From Pedosphaera parvula Ellin514 (GTDB lineage: Bacteria > Verrucomicrobiota > Verrucomicrobiia > Limisphaerales > Pedosphaeraceae), in NCBI RefSeq assembly GCF_000172555.1, contig NZ_ABOX02000024.1, positions 35,021-99,020 on the forward strand: a stretch of DNA of 64,000 nucleotides, given 5' to 3'. Shown here one piece after another: positions 9,193 to 17,301 of the stretch (positions within the stretch are counted from its first letter, which is position 1; every line of letters begins with the position of its first letter). The notes beneath the pieces were generated by a model. The model ran no database searches and was not told where the DNA came from. It saw nothing but the letters and a program-made list of their open reading frames with translations. The position numbers and the translations under genes were made by a program.

Positions 9193-10095
9193 TCAGTCGT
9201 TCCAGAGTTTGCCGGCGCTGTTCCATTCAAAGAGTAACTCGCGAAAACGTTGGACCGGAGGCGAGTCTTCGTCCTCCTGCCAGACCAATACCAACGGGAC
9301 GCATTGAACGGGTTTTAGCAGAATGAAGCGGACGGCAGGACTGGGGGCAGCGACCGATTCGGTCACCACACCGATTCCAGCGCAGGCTTCCACGTAACTC
9401 ATCACGGTGCCGATAAGGCTGGGCGTATGAGCGAGGCGGGGCGTGACGCCAGCACGACGGCATCCGGCAATTACGGCATCATGCAGGCCCATGCCTTCGC
9501 GGCGGGCGAGGACAATCAGGGGTTCGCGCGCGAGCGCAGTCCAGGGGACGTAGCGGCGTTTCGCGAATGGGTGGGCCACCGGCACCACAATGCCGAGTCT
9601 TTCCTGCTTTAAGACGACGGTGCGCAAACCCAGGGCTTCATTCGTAAGCACTGGACGGGTGATGGCAGCGGAGAGGCGACCTTTGGCAACCATTTCCCAA
9701 ACACGTTGCGGGGTGCGTTCCTCCAGGTGGATGGTTACGAGGGGAAAGCGTTTGCGATATTCGCGGAGCAAGCGGCCGAGGAAAGGTTGTGTCGGCGGAC
9801 CGATGTAGCCCAGGCGAAGTTCGCCTTCTTCTCCGGCAGCGGTGCGACGAACGCGGCGAAGGGATTCTTCGAAGTGTTCCAGCAGCATGGTTGTTTCGCG
9901 AAGCAGGACGGAGCCGGCCGGAGTGAGGCGCACATGATGGCGGGAACGTTCGAAGACATTAGCGCCGAGGATGGCTTCCAACTGTTTGATGGCGCGACTT
10001 AATGCCGGTTGAGCGATGTGCAACCGGCGGGCGGCGCGAGAAAAGCTCAATTCCTCGGCCACGGCTTGAAAATATCGAAGATGCCGCAGTTCCAT
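9193..10095 (-). CDS. LysR-family transcriptional regulator
   Basis: A 300-residue regulator. Residues 1-60 are the canonical winged HTH (MELRHLRYFQAVAEELSFSRAARRLHIAQPALSRAIKQLE as two successive pieces). The remainder is the periplasmic-binding-type effector domain (LRLGYIGPP at ~95, TVVLKQERLGIVVPVAHPF). It is divergent from the substrate-binding-protein gene at 10260, with 164 bp between. That spacer holds a classical T-N11-A palindrome, so it very likely controls the transporter/flavoprotein operon and itself. The effector is unknown; LysR relatives such as CbbR, BenM and Cbl suggest a small organic or sulfur-containing ligand. Confidence 0.93.
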   Translation of the reverse strand: MELRHLRYFQAVAEELSFSRAARRLHIAQPALSRAIKQLEAILGANVFERSRHHVRLTPAGSVLLRETTMLLEHFEESLRRVRRTAAGEEGELRLGYIGPPTQPFLGRLLREYRKRFPLVTIHLEERTPQRVWEMVAKGRLSAAITRPVLTNEALGLRTVVLKQERLGIVVPVAHPFAKRRYVPWTALAREPLIVLARREGMGLHDAVIAGCRRAGVTPRLAHTPSLIGTVMSYVEACAGIGVVTESVAAPSPAVRFILLKPVQCVPLVLVWQEDEDSPPVQRFRELLFEWNSAGKLWND

Positions 10096-10104
10096 GCGAT
10101 AGTT

Positions 10105-10127
10105 GGTGATAACAACACGGCATCACC
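10105..10127. promoter_or_regulatory. LysR-type operator GGTGAT-N11-ATCACC
   Basis: A perfect 6-bp inverted repeat, GGTGAT (10105-10110) and ATCACC (10122-10127), is separated by 11 bases and obeys the T-N11-A rule of LysR-family binding sites. It lies 10 bp upstream of the LysR start, in the divergent intergenic region, as expected for autoregulation plus control of the opposite operon. A second short palindrome, TGATATCA, follows at 10129-10136. Confidence 0.65.
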
Positions 10128-10259
10128 CTGATATCAAGGCTTTATTTCCGTTACAAGGCTTACCGAGGTAATAATGGGATAGCTGGCACTGAAAAGTAAA
10201 TCGATGGTTCGGGAGAGCATTTTGTCCAGCGGCTCAGGCAGAGCAACTGAAAGAAACGA

Positions 10260-11372
10260 ATGAACAACTTTAAATGGGTATTTACGGGAATGCTGGGGGC
10301 TTTGCTCCTGGCCGGCTGCAAAAAGGATGCAGAAATCTCTGCGGCTGATGCAAATAAGGTGAAGGTGGGCTATATCGGGTTGACTTGTGAAGCGCCGATC
10401 TTTACCGCCGTCGAAAAAGGTTTTTTCAAGGAAGAGGGATTGGACGTCTCGCTTGTGAAATGCGAGTGGGCAAATTACAAGGATGTCCTGGCGTTGGGTG
10501 GATTTGATGTGACGCATCATCTGGTGATGTATTTCCTGAAGCCGATTGAGCAGGGTTTGGATGTGAAGTTTACGGGTGGTATCCATCGTGGTTGCCTGCG
10601 AGTTCAGGCGGCGGCAGCGGGAAATATAAAGTCAGTCAAGGACTTGCGCGGGAAACGTATTGGTGTGCCCGGAATGGGAACCCCTCCGTTTATTTTCGCC
10701 AATCGCGTGCTTGGCGCCAATGGCATTGACCCGAGCAAGGAGATCACGTGGCTGGTATTTCCGGCGGGTGAGTTGGGGCTGGCTTTGGATAAAGGTGAGG
10801 TGGATGCCGTGGCGGACTCGGAACCGATCGGGAGCATGTTGATCGCCCAAGGCAAGGTGCGCAACGTGGCGGACCAGGCGGCAGATATGCCCTACAGCGA
10901 GGAATATTGCTGTGCGGTGCTGGTGAACGGAAAATTCCTCGCGAAGAATCCGAAGGCTTCGGCGGCGGCGACTCGTGCTTTATTGAAGGCGGCAAAATGG
11001 GTGGAAGCCAATCCAGTTGCAGCGGCGAAGCTCTCAGTGGAAAAGAAGTATCTCGCGTCGACGGTGGAACAGAATGCCATCTCGATCTCACACCTGCGTT
11101 ACGTGCCGAGTGTTTCGGGCGCGGAGACGGCGGTTAGATTGGCCTCGGCTGAAATGAAACGGGCCGGGATGCTGAGTGCATCCACGGATGTTGACGATTT
11201 GGCGAAGCGCGCATTTGTGCACCTCGACGGGGTTTCCGATCAATGGCTTGACTCGCTTAAAGTTGAGAAGCTGGCGGGCAATCAGGTGCCTCAAAGTTGG
11301 GTGATCCGCGAGTACGCGAAAAACAACCCGGCGGATGTCTTTTGCGCGGCCTGTTTGTTACCAACGAAATGA
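10260..11372 (+). CDS. ABC transporter substrate-binding lipoprotein (SsuA/TauA/NMT1 type)
   Basis: A 370-residue protein with a lipoprotein signal ending LLLAGC (Cys20). The mature part has the NitT/TauT pattern: VKVGYIGLTCEAPIFTAVEKGFFKEEGLDV, the hinge segment DLRGKRIGVPGMGTPPF and KGEVDAVADSEPIG. Such proteins bind nitrate, sulfonates, taurine, thiamine precursors or aromatic acids. The double Cys in EEYCCAV and the two Cys near the C-terminus (FCAACLL) are unusual. First gene of a four-gene operon; its TGA overlaps the next start (ATGA). Lipid anchoring fits an ABC importer, but the ligand cannot be read from sequence. Confidence 0.9.
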   Translation: MNNFKWVFTGMLGALLLAGCKKDAEISAADANKVKVGYIGLTCEAPIFTAVEKGFFKEEGLDVSLVKCEWANYKDVLALGGFDVTHHLVMYFLKPIEQGLDVKFTGGIHRGCLRVQAAAAGNIKSVKDLRGKRIGVPGMGTPPFIFANRVLGANGIDPSKEITWLVFPAGELGLALDKGEVDAVADSEPIGSMLIAQGKVRNVADQAADMPYSEEYCCAVLVNGKFLAKNPKASAAATRALLKAAKWVEANPVAAAKLSVEKKYLASTVEQNAISISHLRYVPSVSGAETAVRLASAEMKRAGMLSASTDVDDLAKRAFVHLDGVSDQWLDSLKVEKLAGNQVPQSWVIREYAKNNPADVFCAACLLPTK

Positions 11373-12412
11373 ACGCCCCAGTACACGAACTCAAGGAGGA
11401 GACTGTCAGCCCGGCTGCAAATGGAAAAGCCATGCCGGCTGTGAGCAGTGGAGCGACGAAGGCGTCGCGATTGCCTGTGCAGATTTTGCTGGCGATTCCC
11501 GCGGCAGCGGCAGTCGCGTTTGTGGTTCATTTGTGGGCTGCCAGGAATCAGTTGGCAGCGGAAACGCATGCTTACTCGGTTTTCCTGGGGATTGTTGCAG
11601 TGATTGCCATTGTGGCCGCAACAGGGCAGCCGTTTTGGCAGCCATTGCGGCGGTGGATGCAACACAATTGCCCGATTATAGCGGCGGCGATTTGCCTGTT
11701 GTGTTTGTGGGAGGTAATTACTTCCGGATTTCGCTGGCTGCCGATGCCGTATTTTCCGGGGCCAGCGGGCGTGCTGCAAAGTCTTTTAAACGATCGTGGG
11801 CTGCTCTTTGATAGCACGTGGCATTCGCTGATTCTTTTGCTTTCGGGCTATGCGTTGGGAGTGGCAGTCGCGCTGGTCACGGGGGTTTGCATTGGTTGGT
11901 TTCCACATGCGCGTTATTGGGGAATGCCGTTGCTGAAAGTGGTGGGGCCGATTCCGGCGACGGCATGGATTCCCCTGGCGATGGTGGTCTCTCCCTCGGC
12001 AACGTGTTCAGCCGTGGGATTGATCGCACTCGCGGTCTGGTTTCCAGTGACGATGCTGACGGCCTCCGGTATCTCGAACACGCGCGCTTCCTATCTCGAT
12101 GTAGCCAGGACTTTGGGGGCGAGCCGGTCGTATCTGATTTTCAAGGTGGCGATTCCCGCAGCCATGCCGAATATATTTCTCGGTTTATTCATGGGTTTGG
12201 GCGCGTCGTTTCTGACACTGGTTGTGGCTGAGACGGTCGGGGTGAAGTCCGGTTTGGGATGGTATGTGAGCTGGGCGCAGGGTTGGGCGGAGTATGGAAA
12301 GGTTTACGCGGCGCTTATCATCATGGCGGCGTTCTTTTCAACCATCATGACGTTGTTATTTAAAGTGCGCGACCGCGTGCTCGTCTGGCAAAAAGGAACC
12401 ATCAAGTGGTAA
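11369..12412 (+). CDS. ABC transporter permease (SsuC/TauC type)
   Basis: 347 residues from the ATG at 11369, which overlaps the upstream stop by 4 bp; an earlier in-frame codon at 11297 lies inside the preceding gene and is less likely. The N-terminal ~90 residues add two extra hydrophobic helices not usual in SsuC. The core (from ~residue 110) has the BPD_transp_1 signature: the EAA-type loop reads ARTLGASRSYLIFKVAIPAAMPNIFLG, preceded by GPIPATAWIPLAM. It forms the channel with the ATPase encoded 2 bp downstream. Confidence 0.92.
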   Translation: MNAPVHELKEETVSPAANGKAMPAVSSGATKASRLPVQILLAIPAAAAVAFVVHLWAARNQLAAETHAYSVFLGIVAVIAIVAATGQPFWQPLRRWMQHNCPIIAAAICLLCLWEVITSGFRWLPMPYFPGPAGVLQSLLNDRGLLFDSTWHSLILLLSGYALGVAVALVTGVCIGWFPHARYWGMPLLKVVGPIPATAWIPLAMVVSPSATCSAVGLIALAVWFPVTMLTASGISNTRASYLDVARTLGASRSYLIFKVAIPAAMPNIFLGLFMGLGASFLTLVVAETVGVKSGLGWYVSWAQGWAEYGKVYAALIIMAAFFSTIMTLLFKVRDRVLVWQKGTIKW

Positions 12413-12414
12413 CC

Positions 12415-13215
12415 ATGTCTTCCAATAGTATAACAACCGAAGGGGCATCACTCCGTTTTACCGGGATCAGCAAAGATTATCCCACACCCGACAACGAGGA
12501 GTTACGGACTCTGGCATTGGACAACGTTTCGCTTTCGGTTGGGGCGGGAGAATTGGTTTCGCTCATTGGTCCGAGCGGTTGTGGCAAGTCCACGCTGCTG
12601 CGTCTCACGGCGGGACTTGATCAATCCAATTCTGGTGAGCTATGGGTGGGTAACGAAAAGATAATTGGGCCCAGTGCGGAACGGGGATTGGTGTTTCAAG
12701 ATCCCAATTTGTTTCCCTGGCTGACCGTTCGCAAGAATATTGAGTCCGGCCTGGTTGCACGCGGCAAGCTCAAGGAAAAGCGGCATGAGGTGGATGAGTT
12801 CATGCGATTGGTTGGGTTGGAGACGTTCGCGAATGCTTATCCTCATCATCTCTCAGGCGGCATGGCGCAGCGCGTGGCGTTGGCGCGGGCGTTGATTAAT
12901 CATCCGAAAGTTTTGCTGTTGGATGAACCGCTTGGCGCGCTGGATGCGTTTACGCGCATGCGGATGCAGGATGAAGTCTTGCGCTTGTGGCAGGCGCGCG
13001 GCACCACGATGGTGCTGGTGACGCACGATATCGATGAAGCGATTTACATGAGCGACCGCATCGTCATTATGACGCCACGGCCGGGGCGCATTGAACGCAC
13101 GATTTCTGTTAACCTGCAGCGTCCGAGACAGCGAAATAGTTCGGAGTTTTTGAATTTGCGCGGTGAGATCCTGGAGATGCTTCATTTTGCCGGTTCACCC
13201 AAAGTTGTTGCCTGA
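12415..13215 (+). CDS. ABC transporter ATP-binding protein (SsuB/TauB type)
   Basis: 266 residues from the ATG at 12415; a GTG at 12406 inside the permease end is an alternative. All ATPase motifs are present: Walker A GPSGCGKST, Q-loop FQDPNLFPWLTV, signature LSGGMAQR, Walker B VLLLDEPLGALD, H-loop THDIDEA. The C-terminal MTPRPGRIERTI is characteristic of nitrate/sulfonate/taurine importers. It energises the permease upstream; the flavoprotein gene begins one base after its stop, so all four genes are probably one transcript. Confidence 0.94.
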   Translation: MSSNSITTEGASLRFTGISKDYPTPDNEELRTLALDNVSLSVGAGELVSLIGPSGCGKSTLLRLTAGLDQSNSGELWVGNEKIIGPSAERGLVFQDPNLFPWLTVRKNIESGLVARGKLKEKRHEVDEFMRLVGLETFANAYPHHLSGGMAQRVALARALINHPKVLLLDEPLGALDAFTRMRMQDEVLRLWQARGTTMVLVTHDIDEAIYMSDRIVIMTPRPGRIERTISVNLQRPRQRNSSEFLNLRGEILEMLHFAGSPKVVA

Positions 13216-13216
13216 T

Positions 13217-14488
13217 ATGAGTGAAAATTACGATGCGATTTTGATTGGCGGTGGCCCCGCCGGTTCGTGTGCGGCTGCGATTCTTGCGGAATATGGGCAT
13301 CGCGTGCTCATCATCGAGCGGGCGAAATTTCCGCGCTATCACATTGGTGAATCTTTGATTCCCTTCACCTTCGCCCCGCTGGAACGGATTGGGATGATTC
13401 CGAAGATGAAGGCGTCGCACTTCGTGAAGAAGTATAGCGTCACATTTGTGCAGCCGGATGGGAGACGTTCGCAGCCGTTTTATTTTTTCAATCGTTATGA
13501 CCGTGAAACCGTGGCGCAAACCTGGCAGGTGTTGCGCTCGGAGTTTGACCAGATGCTGCTTGATAACGCGCGTGAGAAAGGGGCGGAGGTGCGCGAGGAG
13601 ACGAATGTAAATCGCCTGCTGGTGGAGGGTGGGAAGGTTGTCGGGGTTGAGGCGACGGACAAGAGCGGGCGCACGTATGAAGTTCGTGCGCCGATCACGC
13701 TGGATTGTACGGGCAAGGAAGCCTTCACCGCTAATCGTTTCAATTGGCGGATGCGTGATCCCTACCTGAATAAAATTGCGGTTTGGACTTATTATCGAGG
13801 CTCAAAGCGCGAAGCTGACATTGATGAAGGGGCTACGACGGTGGCTTATGTGCCGGAGAAAGGGTGGTTCTGGCATATTCCGCAGCACGATGACATGGTG
13901 AGCGTGGGGATTGTGGCGGAGGGGAAATATTTGACTCGCGGCGGTGTGAAGAGTGCGCGTGATATTTTCAATCGCGAGGTCGATGAAAATCAGTGGATTA
14001 AAGACCATCTTTTGAGCGGTGAATCGACGGGAGAATATTTTATCACCAGCGAATACAGCCGCCATTCACAGCACTGCGCCGCGCCGGGGTTGCTGCTACT
14101 GGGCGATGCGTTGGCATTTCTTGATCCTGTTTTCAGCAGTGGAGTCATGCTGGCGCTTAAGAGCGGGCATCTGGCTGGTGAAGCGGTTCATGCGGGATTG
14201 GTTGAGGGTGATCTTTCGCCGGCGCGTTTCACTGAATACGGGACCACCATCCGGCAGGGCGTCGAGAACATGCGCAAGCTGGTGTATGCCTTTTACGATC
14301 CAAAATTTTCTTTTCGTGAGGTGATCAAGAAGCATCCTGAAGCTGCCGGGCAGATTACGGATTGTCTCTCGGGAGATGTGAACAAGGATTTCAGCGAGCT
14401 GTGGGGTTGGATTCGTGAATTTGTGCCACTGCCTGAGGACCTGCCTTATGGGGAGCCGTTGAGTGAAGCGGTCGATTGGAAGGGTTGA
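13217..14488 (+). CDS. FAD-dependent halogenase-like/oxidoreductase
   Basis: 423 residues from the ATG at 13217, one base after the ATPase stop. An N-terminal GGGPAG dinucleotide-binding motif (residues 11-16) is followed by FPRYHIGESLIP, typical of tryptophan-halogenase/CmlS-like and related flavoprotein monooxygenases. Residues 217-222 read W-F-W-H-I-P, matching the WxWxIP motif used to recognise flavin-dependent halogenases. The FAD-contacting GLLLLGDALAFLDPVFSSG is also intact. Not all WxWxIP proteins halogenate; geranylgeranyl-reductase-like enzymes have related motifs. Placement at the end of a sulfonate/aromatic-type ABC importer operon under a LysR gene suggests it acts on the imported compound. 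Confidence 0.85.
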   Translation: MSENYDAILIGGGPAGSCAAAILAEYGHRVLIIERAKFPRYHIGESLIPFTFAPLERIGMIPKMKASHFVKKYSVTFVQPDGRRSQPFYFFNRYDRETVAQTWQVLRSEFDQMLLDNAREKGAEVREETNVNRLLVEGGKVVGVEATDKSGRTYEVRAPITLDCTGKEAFTANRFNWRMRDPYLNKIAVWTYYRGSKREADIDEGATTVAYVPEKGWFWHIPQHDDMVSVGIVAEGKYLTRGGVKSARDIFNREVDENQWIKDHLLSGESTGEYFITSEYSRHSQHCAAPGLLLLGDALAFLDPVFSSGVMLALKSGHLAGEAVHAGLVEGDLSPARFTEYGTTIRQGVENMRKLVYAFYDPKFSFREVIKKHPEAAGQITDCLSGDVNKDFSELWGWIREFVPLPEDLPYGEPLSEAVDWKG

Positions 14489-14501
14489 AATTTGAGCCAC
14501 G

Positions 14502-14561
14502 CCTCCCGATTGGAGCAATGGAGGAGCGACAGTTCTCTCATAAATGCTCTCAATCGGGAGG
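14502..14561. repeat. 11-bp inverted repeat (hairpin) after the flavoprotein operon
   Basis: CCTCCCGATTG (14502-14512) pairs perfectly with CAATCGGGAGG (14551-14561), with further GAGC/GCTC pairing inside. There is no T-run, so it is not a standard terminator. It may be a REP-like palindrome or an RNA-stabilising 3' hairpin between two converging transcripts. Confidence 0.5.
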
Positions 14562-14599
14562 TTTGCGATTACAGCCTCATTTTTCTCTTTGCCGAAAAC

Positions 14600-15697
14600 C
14601 TATTGATGTCGGCGTTGATAGGAGACGGGGTACGCAGAACCGCGCGCTTGAATCATGGGGTCGGCTGGCTCAATGCCATCGGGCAAGGCAGTCGGCAGAA
14701 AGAGCAGCGCACGTTCCGCAGTATCGCTATCAGAGACAACGTTGGTGATCTCGAGGAAGCCGAGTTCAATGGTCTTGCGCGTCTCCGGCCACGCAACTGA
14801 AGGATCGTCTATCTTGTCCCCGGGTTCCGACAGTTGAGCGCGAAAGGTGAATCTTATGGGCGATTTTGCCACTCGTTGGCGAATTTCTTCCGCCAAGTAG
14901 CCAGGTGCAGCATTCGTAATCTGTTGCGGGGTCAGAAAATGATACCCAGCCTGAGGTTCGATACGATAGCGTCCAAACTTTTCTTCGCCCTGTGCATTGA
15001 TGAACTTGAAGCTGTTGACGCCGAAATAGGTAAGTGTTGCATAGCTGACTGGCGGTGGTTGTTGTGATTCAAGGAAGGACTTTGCAATTGGATGGCCCGC
15101 GAGATACTTGTCAGCAGGAGTTGGTTTGGCAACTCCTGGACCGCTTGTGCCGAGCGCGATCAGGAATTGCCGGAGCTCGTCGGCGGTCGGAGCGGGAAAG
15201 CCGTTGAATGAATGCGTCACCAGATCGCTGTCTGATCCATCCGGCAGATGGAATTTCAAGGCGAGGCCGCGCGGGTTGGCCAGACCGTCGGTATCAGAGA
15301 CAGTGGGGATGCCGGCGAAATTGGAAAAGCGGATAGTCACCGGAACGGCTTTTTGGAAATGCGGTGCTTTACTCAAAGTTGACGCGGTCGGGGAAGGGAT
15401 GAAGTTTCCCTCGAGCACGATTCCCTTCGCGTGGACAGCGCGATTGGACTTCTGTTTGCCAAAAACAAGGTTGAGCGCGTCAACGAGTTCGGTTGGCGTT
15501 GATTTCGTTGGCGTGGCAGGAGTGGAAGTTGAAGCCAACGTTGTTAATTGCGCGCCTTCATCGGCGATGAAAACCGCGAGCATGCTGGCCGGTTCGGTTG
15601 CGCTTGCGTTCTCGCTGACAAGGTGCTGGTTGCCGGGCGGTTCGAAGAAACTCTCACCAGCCTTGTAAACCCTGACAGGTCCGGTCGCCGAGTTTTT
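14600..15697 (-). CDS. Catalase-like (SrpA-type) heme peroxidase domain, downstream part of a frameshifted gene
   Basis: This reading frame continues the cupin frame that begins at 15953. Cupin residues (RVYKAGESFFEPPGNQHLVSENAS) come first. The catalase-like domain starts near nt 15480 with NRAVHAKGIVLEGNF and contains VPVTIRFSNFAGIPTVSDTD, NPRGLALKFHLPDG, HSFNGFPAPTADELRQFL and FGRYRIEP. These mark the SrpA-type catalase-related family, which binds heme and removes peroxides. In one frame it would be a ~450-residue secreted cupin-catalase fusion; a single extra A in an A5 run (15693-15697) breaks it. No good independent start exists; the first internal Met is near 15583. Either a pseudogene or a sequence error. 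Confidence 0.75.
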   Translation of the reverse strand, partial: KNSATGPVRVYKAGESFFEPPGNQHLVSENASATEPASMLAVFIADEGAQLTTLASTSTPATPTKSTPTELVDALNLVFGKQKSNRAVHAKGIVLEGNFIPSPTASTLSKAPHFQKAVPVTIRFSNFAGIPTVSDTDGLANPRGLALKFHLPDGSDSDLVTHSFNGFPAPTADELRQFLIALGTSGPGVAKPTPADKYLAGHPIAKSFLESQQPPPVSYATLTYFGVNSFKFINAQGEEKFGRYRIEPQAGYHFLTPQQITNAAPGYLAEEIRQRVAKSPIRFTFRAQLSEPGDKIDDPSVAWPETRKTIELGFLEITNVVSDSDTAERALLFLPTALPDGIEPADPMIQARGSAYPVSYQRRHQ

Positions 15698-15953
15698 CAG
15701 ATTTGATTGCACCTGACAGGACATAAGCGAAGACGCTGCCTGCGTGCTGATGCGCGCTTGATTTGGCCCCGGGCGCGTAGTCCACGGTGACGGCAGTGAG
15801 AGTTTTGCCAGGCACATTGGGGAGCTTCTCCGCGCGTACGGGTTTTACCTCCACGCCCGGTTCCTGTTCGTGTGCCACTCCTTGGACCATGCTGGCTGCC
15901 AGCAAGGCTCCTACAGCCACAATCCGCTTCATTTGTTTGTTTGATGTATTCAT
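15654..15953 (-). CDS. Cupin domain with signal peptide, upstream part of the frameshifted cupin-catalase gene
   Basis: The frame opens with MNTSNKQMKRIVAVGALLAASMVQG, a clear export signal (start at 15953, or 15932 at MKRIV). A cupin half follows (VDYAPGAKSSAHQHAGSVFAYVLSGAIKSE) with metal-ligand-type His-x-His. The frame then turns to nonsense (KLGDRTCQGLQGW, stop). Removing one base from the A5 run at 15693-15697 restores SENSATGPVRVYKAGESFFEPPG, the second cupin half, and continues into the catalase-like domain. The 99-residue product alone would be half a cupin barrel and is unlikely to fold. Confidence 0.7.
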   Translation of the reverse strand: MNTSNKQMKRIVAVGALLAASMVQGVAHEQEPGVEVKPVRAEKLPNVPGKTLTAVTVDYAPGAKSSAHQHAGSVFAYVLSGAIKSEKLGDRTCQGLQGW

Positions 15954-16015
15954 GGGTTGTCCTTTCGTGATTAATGTTTGTCGATCATGATTTGTTTCTC
16001 GTTTGAAAACGGCAT

Positions 16016-16945
16016 TTACTCTGCGACGCGCAGAGCGATCTTTCCGCGCAGTTTACCTTCCTGGGCCCGATCGTAGGCTTCACGCGCTTCGGCCAATGGG
16101 AAAACTCCAGCGACAAAAACGCGAAGTTCGCCCGCATCTATTAATTTGACGATTTCTGCCAACTGGGAACCATCTGCGCGAACGAGCATAAAAGCGTCGC
16201 GGGTGCGCTGGTCGGTCGCACCTTCGCTTTGTGTTGCAACGGTAACGAGCTTTCCACCGGTCTTCAGGACATTCCATGAGCGTTGTAATGTGTCGCCACC
16301 CACAACGTCGAATACGGCGGAAATGTCCCGGACGACATTTTCAAAAGGCGTCTGGTGATAGTCGATCACCTCATCAGCGCCCAAGCTGTGAACAAAGTCC
16401 AGATTTGCTGAGGAGGCGGTGGCGATGACATGCGCACCGTGCCAATGAGCCAATTGCACTGCAAAAGTTCCGACGGCTCCTGCTCCACCATGGATCAGGA
16501 GGCGCTGGCCACGCTCCAGTTTCAGTCTCTCAAAGAGTCCCTGCCAGGCTGTGAGTGCGGAAATCGGGGTTACAGCCGCATGGATGTAATCAAGAGATTT
16601 CGGCTTCTGCGCGAGAGCGGTTGCAGGTGCAACACAGTACTCGGCCTCTGCGCCATTGGTAAACCAGTCGTTGAGTCCAAAGACTGGATCATCAACTTCA
16701 AATCCTGTTACACCTGCACCCAGTGCCTCAATCGTTCCTGAAAACTCGTGGCTCAAAACGATGGGAAAGCGACGAGGTTTTCCTTCGGGTGTATTAAATG
16801 TGGGAAACCATCGAAATTCGGTGGGCATGATACCAGTCGCGTGTACTTTGATTAATGCCTCGCCTTCCCTGGGATACGGTTGCGGGATATCGCCCAGAAT
16901 GATCGATTTGTGGCCGGTTTTCTTTTCCAGATAAATAGCTTTCAT
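16016..16945 (-). CDS. NADP-dependent zinc-type/quinone oxidoreductase (MDR family)
   Basis: About 309 residues from the ATG at 16945; an in-frame upstream codon at 17056 gives an unconvincing 37-residue extension. GroES-like N-terminal domain (ILGDIPQPYPREGEALIKVHATGI, VLSHEFSGTIEALGAGV), then a Rossmann domain with LLIHGGAGAVGTFAVQLAHWHGAHVIATAS. The catalytic and structural zinc cysteines of classical alcohol dehydrogenases are absent, so it is a zinc-independent quinone-reductase-like enzyme using NADPH. Same direction as the cupin-catalase gene 60 bp downstream, so a shared oxidative-stress theme is possible. Substrate unknown. Confidence 0.9.
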   Translation of the reverse strand: MKAIYLEKKTGHKSIILGDIPQPYPREGEALIKVHATGIMPTEFRWFPTFNTPEGKPRRFPIVLSHEFSGTIEALGAGVTGFEVDDPVFGLNDWFTNGAEAEYCVAPATALAQKPKSLDYIHAAVTPISALTAWQGLFERLKLERGQRLLIHGGAGAVGTFAVQLAHWHGAHVIATASSANLDFVHSLGADEVIDYHQTPFENVVRDISAVFDVVGGDTLQRSWNVLKTGGKLVTVATQSEGATDQRTRDAFMLVRADGSQLAEIVKLIDAGELRVFVAGVFPLAEAREAYDRAQEGKLRGKIALRVAE

Positions 16946-17301
16946 AATTTCATCAAAATAATTTAATCCGGAAATGCGGCCTTGTCCTTGTGTATTCCTC
17001 GGTTGGGTTAATCCCGCAGGCCTCTTTCGGGCTATGCCCCAGGCGGTGGCAGACACGCCATGGAATGCTGCAAAAAGGTTGGAGCGAACCTATTATCAGG
17101 CGCGAACGATGATAATGATTTCCGTTCCCTTGCCAGGTTGCGCCTTGAGGGAAGATTACTGTTCAAATTCTTTGCGCGTTCATGAAGTTCAGGCAGACCG
17201 CGGGGATAAGAGTATGGCTTGAGAGTAATTACAACACCTTTAGTTCCTCATTCAATTTCACATTGTCTCGTTATCGTTCTGAACGTTATCTTAAATCCGC
17301 C

